Shown here piece by piece: positions 1 to 10,674 of a stretch of DNA of 64,000 nt (the stretch's first letter is position 1; each line of letters begins with the position of its first letter). The notes under the pieces are model-generated. The model did no database searches. It had not been told where the DNA came from and worked only from the letters and a program-made list of their open reading frames with translations. The DNA is from Lumnitzera littorea (taxonomy: Eukaryota > Streptophyta > Magnoliopsida > Myrtales > Combretaceae), in NCBI GenBank assembly GCA_024138015.1, contig JAMXBB010000001.1:90910463-90974462 (forward strand), written 5' to 3'. Both the position numbers and the translations under genes were made by a program.

Positions 1-1163
1 ACGTAAATTGACTATTTGTGATATGTATTTAGTTGTATTTTTTTTAATTATTAATTCTAATTTTCCTAGAAAAAAAAAAGGAAAAGAAAAGAAAGACACG
101 AATCCAATCTGCCTATATAAATCGTCACCCTAAGTGATCTGGATATGGGGAAAAAAGGAAAAAGGTCTACATTTACGTAATTCATGACTTCGAAAGGTAC
201 ATACATATGCATGGGCGTCAAATCTTCAAAGATCAACTTAGGTATTTCTTTGGCCAAAAAGGAAAAAAAAAAAAAAAAAAACTTAGAAATTTAAAATGAG
301 CACCTCTTAGTCAGGTTCATTTGACACAATGAATTTAATTTTTTCTTTCTTTCTTTTTTTTTTTTTTTTTTTTTGAAGAAAACAAGTATTTGAATTCATG
401 CCTTTCGCTTTCAAAGTACATGACACGTGTATTACTATTTTAGCCCAAAGAACGAAAAAACTGGGATATGGGAAGCACGTCTTTGATGGTTATCTTTCAA
501 CGCGATAATCTTCACAAGTTCAATAGTCATTAAATTTTTCTACCAAGAAACATGTCACTCGACTACGTTACTGTTCATGAAGGACAGCCAACTCCACATG
601 CTCAACATCCGACCAAACTAACTATTAATTCATATTAAAGTTCCAATGTTTAGTTGTCAAGGATTCCACTTCTTTTTTGTAAACTCAACGGTACTAGATA
701 TAGGTATTTATTAAACTAAACAAACCGAATAAAATGAATCTGATCTCATTATTAAATATAAATCTTTAATAATATTACTTGATTTGAACTCTTAAATTGA
801 ACCGGTTAAAACTATTTTGAATTAAACTAAACTAAATTGTTAAAAAAATTTTTTCCGAATTAAATTAAGTAAAGGTATATATATAGTGATTACAAGTAAT
901 AGTAATATATTCACCTTTTGCACCTCTAACTTCCCCTTAATCGGAATAATAAAGTTACCGAACATATTTTCATCCCTTCATAATCGTCCATCTCACTTTC
1001 TTTTCATTATTTTCTACCCCTTTGTGAATTTTAGTCCGAAAACGTATTTTAAAGTCCGAGCTTTTATATGTTTATACTACTATGGAGCAAAAATTGATGT
1101 TGAAGATAATTGTTTACCGTAGTTTTCTTCTTTTTCCAGTTTTGTTTAATTTTGTCCTGCTTT
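1..1163. other. Intergenic AT-rich DNA
   Basis: No gene or repeat family was recognised. The stretch holds long A and T homopolymers (about 267-283 and 353-374). Short open frames here lack any protein motif and are best explained by chance. It ends at the TG of the left LTR of the first retrotransposon. Confidence 0.6.
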
Positions 1164-1580
1164 TGTCACAGGCGGATTCCGTCGCTCGACCCCGTACGGC
1201 ACTTAGCGTCCCTGACCTCACTAAGGAAGGCTAAGTCAGCCTGTAACACACTCATAATGTTAGAGATAGAAAATAGAGAAAGAAACTCTCATAGTATACT
1301 GTATTCACTCAAATAACTTGTGTGTTACATCTGAGGGGAATACCCCTATATATACAGAAAGCCTTTACAATCTAATGGTCAAGATCAATTCGATCTAATG
1401 GTTACAATTGATTCTCAACTACTACATTCACCTACCTTCACTAACTACTATACAATATTCTAGTCTTCTCTAGAACCTTCTAAAACATTTCATCATCTAG
1501 AAGCTTTTAGTGGGCTTGGGCTTTCGTCTTTGGGCCTTAGGTACCTCCTAAGAATGGCCCACTTCAAGAGGTCCGTAACA
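1164..1580 (-). repeat. 3' LTR of chromovirus copy 1
   Basis: This 417-bp repeat matches 6163-6579 almost base for base. Because the element reads on the minus strand, this is its downstream (3') LTR; the polypurine tract abuts it at 1581. In element sense it starts TGTTACGGACC and ends with TGACA. A TATA-like run lies at 1344-1357. Confidence 0.93.
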
Positions 1581-1593
1581 TTCTCCCCCGCTT
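1581..1593 (-). other. Polypurine tract of chromovirus copy 1
   Basis: The minus strand reads AAGCGGGGGAGAA directly before the TG of the 3' LTR, the position and composition expected for the plus-strand DNA primer of an LTR retrotransposon. Confidence 0.85.
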
Positions 1594-2980
1594 AATCCGG
1601 CGACGCCCTCGTCGCTCCTTCATCGTAGAACTGTCGAATCTTGTCTTTAAATTACCACAGTGCTTCGGCTGGTTCCCAACTGGCCTCACTTTCTGGTCTT
1701 CCCTTCCACATTACCATATACTCATGTCTGGGAGTTTGTCCACGTCTCTTTACATGTCTATCAGCTATGATCCCTTCCACTTCCTTATCAAATGAATCCC
1801 GTACTCCTATTGGGGCCCTTTGTGATATAGCTCTTATAGGGTCTTCCTCATCTTTGTGGAATGGTTTTAGCATGCTCACGTGGAAAACCGGGTGGAATTT
1901 CAGTTTAGGTGGAAGTTCCAATTTGTAAGATACTTGCCCCACTCGTTTCACAATTGGGAATGGACCCTCGTATCGCCTCATTAGACCTTTATGTAGTTGT
2001 CCTTTCGTACGTTGTATCAAATGTAACTTAACAAGCACTTGGTCACCTACCTGATATTCCATCGGCCTTCGCTTCTTGTCTGTAATCTTCTTCATTCTCA
2101 TGATAGCTCGGTTTAAGTATGTCCGGGCTAAGTCATGATTTTCCTGCCATTCTCTTGCAAATTTATATGCGGGAGGGCTGGACCCCGTATATCCTATTGC
2201 CACTATATGAGGAGTTGAGGGTTGCCTTCTCAGGATAATCTCGAAAGGATTCTGTCCGATGGACTCATTCTTCTGTAGGTTAAACGAAAACTGTGCCACA
2301 TCTAACAACTTGATCCAATTATGTTGGTTAGTCCCTACAAAATGCCTTAAGTATAATTCCACTAAGGCATTCACTCGCTCCGTCTGACCATCCGTTTGGG
2401 GATGCAAACTAGTTGAAAAGTTCAACTCAGATCCTAGAAGTTTGAACAGCTCTGTCCAAAATCTCCCTATAAATCGCCCATCTCGATCACTCACAATGTT
2501 TCTGGGCAGGCCCCAATACTTTACTATATGTTTCAAGAACAACCGGGCAGCTTCATCCGCTGGGCACTCCTTTGTTGCTGGGACAAAAGTCGCATATTTT
2601 GAGAACCTGTCTACCACAACCATAATTGTACCATACCCTTCCGATCGGGGTAAGCTTACAATGAAGTCCATGGAAACACTTTCCCATGGCCGTTCAGGAA
2701 TGGGAAGAGGCTCTAGTAGTCCCAGAGTTGCCTTGTGTTTAACTTTGTCTTGTTGGCACACGAGACAAGTTCGAACATAGCTTTCAATATCTTCCCTCAT
2801 GTGTGGCCAAAAATACTTTTCTTCCACTAATGCTTAGGTACGGTGCATTCCTGGATGACCTGCCCATTTGGAATCATGACACTCCTTAAGTATCTCCCTT
2901 CTCAGATTCAAGGAATGGGGCACATAAATTCATTGTCCCTTTGTATATATTAGTCCATTCTCTTGCCAAAATCTCCTTGT
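1594..2980 (-). pseudogene. Integrase with C-terminal chromodomain (chromovirus copy 1)
   Basis: The integrase inserts element cDNA into chromatin. The longest uninterrupted part is 391 codons (1652-2827). In that numbering C21 and C24 end the HHCC zinc finger, D54, D114 and E150 form the DDE catalytic triad, a GPF/Y-type segment with GPF follows near 288-290, and a chromodomain occupies about 349-391 with the MWKGRPESEASWEP core. The zinc-finger histidines lie upstream of 2827 behind an in-frame TAA (ACC TAA GCA). The reading frame continues past residue 391 through one more TAA to a natural end at about 1594. The core and chromodomain are therefore intact, but the full protein could not be made without bypassing a stop. 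The chromodomain normally guides insertion toward modified histones. Confidence 0.9.
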
Positions 2981-3530
2981 CTTCCCTTCTTGACACTAAA
3001 TCCATAGAGCTTTAGCTTGCTTATCACTCTCCATCCCCTCTTGGATTCTATCAATGAGGTTGCTTTCAGGTTTGCTGATGGCTATCAACTCAACCTTTCG
3101 GCTCAAAGCATCTGCCACAACATTAATCTTACCTGACTTATGTTCAAGGTCGAAATCAAATTCTGCCAGAAAAACCTACCATCGGGCTTGCTTGGGCGAG
3201 AGCTTCTTCTGAGTCTGAAAATAGCCGGTGGCCATATTGTCAGTCTTGACCACAAACTTCCTCCCTAATAAGTAGTGCCTCCATACCTAAAGACAGTATA
3301 CTATCGCCGTCATCTCCTTTTCATGCACTGGATATCGCTTCTCTGTATTGTTCAACTTTTAGCTCTCAAATGCTACGGGGTGTCCTTCCTGCATTAAAAC
3401 CCCTCCAATAGCAAAATCACTAACATCAGTACATACCTCAAGGGGTTTGCTAAAGTTTAGAAGGAGAAGGACCGGCTCCTTCGTGATTGCCATTTTCAAG
3501 GTCTCGAGTGCCCGTTGTCTCTCTGTGCTC
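2981..3530 (-). pseudogene. RNase H domain remnant (chromovirus copy 1)
   Basis: Reading on from the RT in the shifted frame gives an RNase H region with the CTDVSD motif (3415-3432) and a later KTDN motif, both retaining the catalytic aspartates. At least three in-frame stops interrupt it: at the end of the VAFES segment, before VWRHYL, and after QARW. Two fit CAG-to-TAG changes. This domain degrades the RNA template during reverse transcription. The copy is not translatable as a unit. Confidence 0.8.
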
Positions 3531-4257
3531 CAAACCAAGGGGTATCCTTTTTTAGTAAGTTCGTCAATGGGCTCGCTATCTTCGAATAGCCCTTAATGAA
3601 TCTTCTATAGTAATTTACTAAGCCAAGGAAGGATCTCAGCTTAGTAGGCTTGGTGGGTTCCTTCCAATCCCAGATGGCCCGCACCTTTCCTTCGTCCATT
3701 CTAATCTTTCCTCTCCCCACTATGTGACCAAGGAATGTTACCTCTTCTTGTGCAAAGGCACATTTCTCTATTTTCACATACAGATCATTCCTCCTCAAAG
3801 CTAAAAATAGTGAGTGAAGGTGCTCTATATGTTCCTCCAACGTCTTGCTATAAATCATAATGTCATCTAAGTACACTACTACAAATTGATCAAGAAAGGG
3901 CGCTAAAACACGATTCATAAGTGTGCAGAAAGTAACCGGGGCATTGGTAAGGCCAAACGGCATGACTAGGAATTCAAAAGTACCGTACCTTGTAACACAA
4001 GTGATCTTGGGTTTATCTCCTTCTGCAATCCTCACTTGGTGATATCCCGAGCACAAATCCAATTTGGAGAAGTATCTAGCTTCTCCCAACCTGTCGAATA
4101 GATCTGATACCAATGGAATGGGATACTTATTCTTTATCGTGATCTTATTTAAGGCTCGATAATCAATACACATTCAGAGTGATCCATCTTGTTTCTTCTG
4201 AAAAAGTACAGGAGCTCCAAAAGGTGCCTTTGAAGGCCTAATGAAACCTGCTTCTAG
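3496..4257 (-). pseudogene. Reverse transcriptase (chromovirus copy 1)
   Basis: The uninterrupted part (3496-4173) is 225 codons. It carries the RT palm motifs: KLDL with the first catalytic aspartate (residue 39), LVMPFGLTNAP (69-79) and the YLDD box (101-104), then the FLGHIV and SFLGLVNYYRRFI segments. The catalytic residues look intact. Upstream, a TGA where other Ty3 RTs have Arg (before MCIDYRALN) and a TAA after LKE separate it from protease. At its C-terminus the frame is lost at WFGAQRD: one missing base near 3525 (TGG-TTT-TGG reading lost) shifts RNase H out of frame. Confidence 0.92.
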
Positions 4258-5073
4258 TTATTCCTTCAATTGTCGCCTCAATTCTTCTAATTCTGGAGGT
4301 GACATCCTATATGGGACGGCGGCGGGCGGCCTAGCTCTGGGTTCCAATTCTATCACATGGTCTACCACCCTTCTTGGTGGCATTATATCTTTAAATTCTC
4401 CCAATATTTCCCCCACTTGAGGTGGAACACTTCCTTGACCACTAGTTTCTTCGCTAACTTTTAAGGCAGCCAAGTAAGTGACTTCATTCTTCTTGAGTCC
4501 CTTTTCCAATTGCATAGCCGATAGGAATTTGGTGGCTTGGCCCACCTTTCTTACTACAGGCACCACGCATTGCGAGTTGTGATCAAGTACACAAATGTAG
4601 TTAGCTCGTAGTACGATAAGTGCATCAATGCGATCTAAGAAATCCATCCCGATCACAAACTCAAAATCATCCATTGGCACTACTTCAACTGTCTCCTTTC
4701 CCTGCCAACCCCTAATACGGAGCTCTATCCCCCTGGCTACTCCAATAGTGGGAACTTCTTTTGAGTTAACTGTTTTGAGCCATGTTTTGGTCTCCTCCAC
4801 TTTTAGCCCCAACTCCTTTGCTGCCATATCAGAAATAAAGAGATGAGATGCTCCTATATCTACAAGGGCATTAAGTTTCTTACCTGCTACAGATACTTCG
4901 GTATACATCAATCCTTTTCTTTCATTAACTTGAGACTTCATAGCACTGAGTAGATGAACTGACCCTAGCTCATCCCCATCATCTGAGCTTTCACCTGCTA
5001 CTAATGCCGCCAATCTCTCTTTCTTCGGACACTCCTTGGCATAATGGGGTCTATTACAGAAATAACATTTCAA
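4258..5073 (-). pseudogene. Gag zinc knuckle and aspartic protease (chromovirus copy 1)
   Basis: The 271-codon frame starts within the nucleocapsid part of gag: CYFCNRPHYAKEC (residues 3-15) is a CX2CX3HX4C zinc knuckle, one residue shorter between C and H than the usual CX4H. The pepsin-like protease follows, with the active-site region VDIGASHLFI (71-80). The catalytic triad there is normally D-T/S-G; this copy has D-I-G, compatible with one C-to-T change (ACA to ATA), which should impair activity. The frame then runs through the linker (EIL, VVDHVIEL, PYRMSPPELEEL) toward the RT and ends in a TAA. Confidence 0.88.
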
Positions 5074-6121
5074 TTCACGGGGTTTCCATCTTTCCCCATC
5101 TCTCCCTTCACGAGTTCTTCCTCGATCGTTATCTCTTTCTTCGGCTTTGGTATTTCCTTTGGAAGAACTCCCACTCTTCTCCCTTTCAACTCCCGCTTTC
5201 TATCTTCCCCCTGTGGTCTTAGGATCAGTCTTCCAAAATTCCATTAGGCCTTCAGCAACTGTTATAGCCTTGGAAATGTCTTCCACTCCCCTTCGCTCCA
5301 GCTCTAATTTAGCCCAGGGCTTTAAGCCATCCACAAACATCACCAAAGCATCTTCTTGGTTGAGGTCTGGCATCTCCAACATCAATTCTGAAAATTCCTT
5401 TACATATTGCTTTATGTCACCCTTATGGGTTAGGTGACGCAATTTCACCTTTGCTTCCTTAGCAGCATTTTGGGGGGAGAATTGACTCTTCAACTCTTGT
5501 ACAAAGCTATCCCAGGTGTTGATATCAGTAGCCCTCCTGCACTACCATACCATGGCTGAGTCTTTCAGATACATAGCAACAGTACGTACCTTTCCCCCAT
5601 AAGAAGTTATTTACTTCTCAAGCAAACCGCATCCCACTAAAGTGCTCTGGTTTTGGAATATCAACCCTATGGCCAGTCTGGAGGGTCATTCCATTTGCAA
5701 CAGCGATTCGGCAAGCTACCAATTGCGTCTTGAGATCTTCAATCTCTTGACGCATAGCCACTACCACTGCATCAATCTTAGCTTCATAGGCTTCTTCCTT
5801 AGTTTCTAAGGCTGTAACTTGAGCTTGGAGAGCATTACCCTTCTCTCCAATAACATTTCCATGCTGCCTAAGCTCTTCTACAGCCCGATTCAGTGCTCCC
5901 TGCAATTCTCCTCGAAGTTCTTCCTCCATTTCCTCAAGACTGCCTTGAGACTCATCAAATTGTTCCTTGGCCTCAGCAATGCTCAACTCTGCCTTATCCA
6001 TCCTACTAAGGAGAGAGTTCAGTAAGTCCCGAGACCTAGCCCTTTGCCTGGTAACACGGCGATTGTCATGGTCAGCCAACTCATCGACCATTAAAGCGTT
6101 GTTGTCTCCTCCAGATGACAT
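5074..6121 (-). pseudogene. Gag capsid region with N-terminal coiled coil (chromovirus copy 1)
   Basis: The likely start is the ATG at 6119-6121 (MSSGGDNN); an in-frame TTG at 6148 overlaps the primer site and is unlikely. Residues up to about 5700 are rich in E, K, Q and L with heptad-like spacing, a predicted coiled coil. HRVDIPKPEHFSGMRF leads into the capsid, and KSQFSPQNAAKEAKVKLRHL plus the EFSELMLEMPDL segment (5200-5493) is the retrotransposon gag domain. Breaks: a stop after GMRFA, a deletion near 5598-5605 where about 16 residues present in copy 2 (GLEQYF...) are missing, a TGG-to-TAG in VWW, and a TAG after TTGGR. Confidence 0.85.
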
Positions 6122-6148
6122 CTTCTCCACAAGCAATTCCTTTTTCAA

Positions 6149-6160
6149 GCTCTGATACCA
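6149..6160 (-). other. Primer-binding site (initiator Met-tRNA) of chromovirus copy 1
   Basis: The minus strand reads TGGTATCAGAGC two bases inside the 5' LTR. It is complementary to the 3' end of plant initiator tRNA-Met, the common primer of Ty3/gypsy elements. Confidence 0.92.
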
Positions 6161-6162
6161 CT

Positions 6163-6579
6163 TGTCACGGGCGGATTCCGTCGCTTGACCCCGTGCGGCA
6201 CTTAGCGTTCCTGACCTTATTAAGGAAAGCTAAGTCAGCCTGTAACACACTCACAATGTTAGAGAGAGAAAGTAGAGAGAGAAACTCTGATAGTATACTG
6301 TATTCACTCAAATAACTTGTGTGTTCCATCTAAGGGGAATACCCATATATATACAGAAAGCCTTTACAATCTAATGATCAAGATCAATTCGATCTAATGG
6401 TTACAATTGATTCCCAACTATTACATTTACCTACCTTCACCAACTACTATACAATATTCTGGTCTTCTCTAGAACCTTCTAGAACATTTCATCATCTAGA
6501 AGCTTTTAGTGGGCTTGGGCTTTTGTCTTTGGGCCTTAGGAATCTCCTAAGAATGGCCCACTTCGAGAGGTCCATAACA
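6163..6579 (-). repeat. 5' LTR of chromovirus copy 1
   Basis: This 417-bp partner of 1164-1580 is the element's promoter-bearing LTR. In element sense it begins TGTTATGGACC and ends TGACA next to the primer site. Terminal TG/CA dinucleotides are preserved. Confidence 0.93.
6343..6356 (-). promoter_or_regulatory. TATA box in 5' LTR of chromovirus copy 1
   Basis: The minus strand reads CTGTATATATATG in the middle of the LTR, where the U3 promoter of an LTR element is expected. The same spot in the 3' LTR (1344-1357) is conserved as TATATATAGG. Confidence 0.55.
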
Positions 6580-9207
6580 CTTTCACCTCTTCAAACCCCA
6601 TTTGTGGTGCTATGGTCGTAATATGCTACAACAAAATAAGTTTGATTCTCTTATTCCATTTCTTATATAACAAAATAAGTTTGACTCTCTATTTAAGTAA
6701 TTTGGCATCAGCCAAAATAAGGATCACTAAAAACAAGATTGAGGCAAGCCTCCACCATAGTGACTAGGTTTTGCAATGCTCTATCTACTTAGTGAAAAAT
6801 AAATACATATGATATATAAAAACATGTTTAAGTAATCCAAATGGTCTATCATCCAAATTGAAGCCTATGTGTCTTTATGAACAATGGACGCAATGCCTTC
6901 ATTTGCATGCTCCTCTGTCACTAATCTGTACCTAGCGGTCGGACGGTACGGGCTTGTGATCCGGCTGGCAAGGATGAATGTTGCAGAATTTCCCCTGTTT
7001 TGAGCAGTGGTAAAATCCAACTCTTTCCCCATCTCCAAGTGTCTCAAGCTTCAAGCTTCAAATAAAACACTTTGGGGTTTGAGAGTGGATGATATATGAG
7101 TCAGACTCTATACAAGTCAGGATACTCAAAATCAGAATCATCAAGTATTTTATAGGTTAAATGGGAAAATTTTGTTAGCTGTAACTCTCCTCAATTTTAA
7201 TAGTACTCACTCTTTATAAGTATTGAGTATAGATAAATGATATATAAGTATTAATAAATTTTCAATATATAAAAGTATGAGTGATAGTTTCCATAAAAAA
7301 CTAAATACTATTATTAATATTTATATATCATTTATCAAAATAAATGATGTCTTAATATTATTTAATCTTTTTCCCTTCATAAGATTGAAGCATACATGAT
7401 CCACATAGCATTTATACATAACAAATAATAGGAAAAAATAATCTTATGCTAAATTTAACACACTAAATATGGTATAAAAAACTAATGCTCTACTATACTC
7501 TTTATGTTGTGTTATTCTCTTTGTTACCGAAGACCAAAGGCTAGTAAAGACTTTCCAATGCTTAAACTGACAGGCTTGCTAGGAGTAGAAATTTTCATAT
7601 TAATTTCTTTTTTTCCATCGAAATTGCTTCTATCATTTCATGTTAGCAAACCCAAAAAAAAAAAAAGAAAAAGAAAAAGAAAAAGGAAATCTACGTGATT
7701 TACCTCTTTAATCAAATACAACGTAGAAGATTTATATAAGCACCGGTACTTTTATACTGCTTGCTATTAGTTTTAAATATGTAAACCGGAAATTTTCAAT
7801 CTTCCTAATGGCCAAAGAAAACAAAAAAATCTGGAAATTTTCTATTTATATAACCGGATTCAATTAAGTCTGTAGGATTTATTAGGTGCAATGACACAAT
7901 TATAAAAAGACTTCAATAACTTATTTGAATTGTTTAAATTGAATTTTGATATAAATATAAAGAATTTAATTAAACTTTGATATGAAAATTAAAAACTTCC
8001 AATATAATTATTACTCTGAGTTTTACATGCCATTATTTATTCCTTAGCTCTAGACTATGATACATACAAGGAAGGAAACTCCAATGTAAGATTAGAATCC
8101 TATCTTATATGGTTTTAAGACTCTCCTTTATAATGCAATATTTACCTTAATAGCCAAACATGAAAGCAAAAGTAAAGATTAACTTCAATATAAATGGAAT
8201 TTTTTTTTTCTAGAGGAAAAAGGAAAACTACTATCTTTAGTGAGCTTTTTATTTTTAAGTAAATAAATAAATAACTCATCCTTTTGCAATCATGTAATGC
8301 CTGTATGTGTCTTTTGTTATTTTAGTAAGTTCAAAAATTGGACAAAAGATTCATTGGTATTATTATACGTCATGATCAATGAATAATTATTTATGGTATT
8401 TAAATACATGATGATAATAATAATATGTACCTTTTGAAAAATTAATACTTATACTTTTATAAATTAAAATATTATAAATACTTATTCGCAATTAATCCGC
8501 ATACGTTTTATAAATTACTTATATAATTGATTAGAGAAGAGCATGCCATATTTCATATTTTCATCTCAAAACAGACCCACCTGGCCCATCAGCTCGAGAA
8601 GCACCAAGAAAACCTGATCTCAGAAAAAATCACATAGAGAAACCCCTCGAATAATTCCTCCTCGCTGAAATCGTTCCTCGATTTGTCAACAAGTTGCACA
8701 ACGTACAAAATAGCATATAATCAAATAATATTATTGCAAATTTGGAATATTACATCAAATCAGTCGATAGGTTTGATTTGAAACGATATTCCTACTCTAA
8801 GTAGATTATATAAACTATAATACCTTCATTCGTTGTACTAATTTGGCATCATAGAGTATGACTTAGGAGCAGCGAATAAAACGAGTAAATGAAAATTTAC
8901 GATAAAGTACACCAAGTATTTGTATAACCTTTTAACTTAAGTCCCCAACTTTTTAAACTATATATATCAAAAATATTTTTACAATTTGAATCCTTTCAAT
9001 TTATTTTTTCTAAATTTTTCTTAATTTATAAATTAATAGTTAAAATTATTTAAATTTTCAAATCATCTTTTAATTTCATTAAGATGACATTATCATCCTT
9101 ATAACCTCAAATTGAGTAAATCATGCGACACTTAGAAATAATAGAGATGTCATGAATTTAAAAAGTGCAACAAGGTAATCACTATATGAGCTATAATGTG
9201 AGACTAA

Positions 9208-9242
<35 letters not shown>

Positions 9243-10674
9243 ACAATGATGTTAATAGACTTGATCTTCCAACTCTTACGATAAGAATGGTTTGCATATG
9301 TTCTTTTCTTATTTTTAAGTTTGAGATGTCTTTACACTTTCAATACTCTCTAGATGATATCAACATAATTAACATTAGTATTATCAAACGTAGCAAGAGT
9401 AATTTATCTAAACATACGATAAAATAAAATGTTAAAAAGATAAATAGGATTACATCAAGTCAATCTAAATTGTACCATACTAACACTATTCAAATTACGC
9501 ATCATTTTAATTAAATTTTTTCAGCAACCAACTAACAATTATTAAGGAAAAAGAAAAAGAAAAAAGGAGATCTGTTAAGCCATAAAATGTAAAGTTGACA
9601 AGATGAATATCATGAACTAATCAATCATACTAATCACGAGCTCACAGACGCACCATCTCCATGATTTATTATTCTAATTAACAGTATCAAATGAATACAA
9701 ACACACTCTGGACAAAATAAAATACATGATTAATAAATAATCTAAAGATAAGGTCATGAATAAAAACAACTCCTTGTCATCGCCAACCATATTATTATTA
9801 TTTACAGTTAGTTGAAACCCTAATGATGGGTCCAGCTTACGCACGTCTCTAAAACATGAATTCTATAATAAAAAAAAAAAAAAATTCCAAAATGATAATG
9901 TATGTAAATTCTGTGTATGTAGTACGAGTTCTTACCCACTTAAAAATGGAGTCTTCGTAAGCCAATTTTCTTAAAGTCCAAGCATGTCTCAGACCACATA
10001 GTACATACAAGGAAACAAGAACTTCCTTTCAAGTCCTGGTCTCATCCCATTTCTTTTCTTTTTTCAGAAAGATCTTATTTCCTAAAGTTTTCTAATGCTA
10101 GCAATGGATATATATGCATAACATTTTTATCCCTACGCGTTGGCGTGTAGCTTAATGCATATCGTACCGTGTCCGGGTTGAAAGGAGGGATGCCTTGCAA
10201 TTTTTGTTTTGGTGGAGGAGGAAGAAAAATGTCTTAGGAGGGAACTGTTTCAAACGTTGTTGATCTAAGTTTACGACAGCAAATTTCGAAATTCGAATGC
10301 AAGTGTTGAAAAGGTAACGTAAAGAAAACGTTAGACCGTTGCTTTTTTTTTTTTTTTTTTTTGGTTTCTAAATTTTCAGTTTTGTACGTTATTTTTTTTT
10401 CATGTGTAATGTGATTCAAACTTTGCTTTAATGTCACTTTACTGCATAATTTCAGTGAATTATTGAAAATTCAGATTCAAATAACGACTTATGCAGCAAC
10501 CCTGCTCAATCTTTCTCTTGATTCAGGCTGTTTTCCTCTGGATGATGAATTTCATTTATCAATCGTATTTAGTATTGAGAATTTGCCTCGATTTATAGAC
10601 AACCAAACCAATTGACAATGATAACACATTTTATCATGTTATGCAGTGTTGGGAAGAGCACAAGTTTTAACGCA
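6580..10674. other. Intergenic region upstream of the RopGEF gene
   Basis: AT-rich DNA without a recognisable gene. It holds an (AT)n microsatellite at 9212-9239, an A-rich GAAAAA-type run near 7649-7690 and a T-run at 10345-10362. A 60-codon minus-strand frame at 6865-7047 lies in locally GC-richer sequence but matches nothing known to me. The 5' UTR and promoter of the RopGEF gene should lie in the last several hundred bases. ATGCAG at 10641-10646 could be a 3' splice site of a 5' UTR intron; this is not proven. Confidence 0.5.
9212..9239. repeat. (AT)n microsatellite
   Basis: Uninterrupted alternating AT/TA run of about 28 bp. Confidence 0.9.

Larger units (their letters stand above)
1164..6579 (-). 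mobile_element. Full-length Ty3/gypsy chromovirus (copy 1), defective
   Basis: This is a structurally complete LTR retrotransposon of about 5.4 kb read on the minus strand. Two 417-bp direct repeats (1164-1580 and 6163-6579) begin TGTCAC and end TAACA on the plus strand. CTTT lies outside both ends, a probable 4-bp target-site duplication (5 bp is more usual). Inside are a Met-tRNA primer site next to the 5' LTR, then gag, zinc knuckle, protease, RT, RNase H, integrase and a C-terminal chromodomain, then a polypurine tract. The domain order and chromodomain identify a chromovirus; the small size would fit a compact clade such as Reina or Galadriel, which is inference. By hand count the LTRs differ at roughly 27 of 417 sites, mostly transitions, so insertion is not recent. 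Stop codons, a frameshift and a gag deletion make it non-autonomous. Confidence 0.93.

Noticed and set aside
1164..1230. GC-rich GGCGGATTCCGTCGC block as a tRNA, rRNA or promoter island
   Set aside because: It is the LTR end and recurs at 6163 and, decayed, at 33743.
1652..2827. 391-codon open frame as a host gene
   Set aside because: DDE motifs, chromodomain and its position between RNase H and LTR make it retrotransposon integrase.
1641..6315. Several plus-strand open frames of 60-112 codons across the first chromovirus
   Set aside because: They lie antisense to gag-pol domains on the minus strand and carry no motif; they are coding shadows.
9212..9239. Regularly spaced or simple repeats as a CRISPR array
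   Set aside because: Plant DNA with microsatellites only; no repeat-spacer structure anywhere in the window.
10234..10437. 67-codon minus-strand frame upstream of RopGEF
   Set aside because: Built on a lysine homopolymer from a T-run; no motif.
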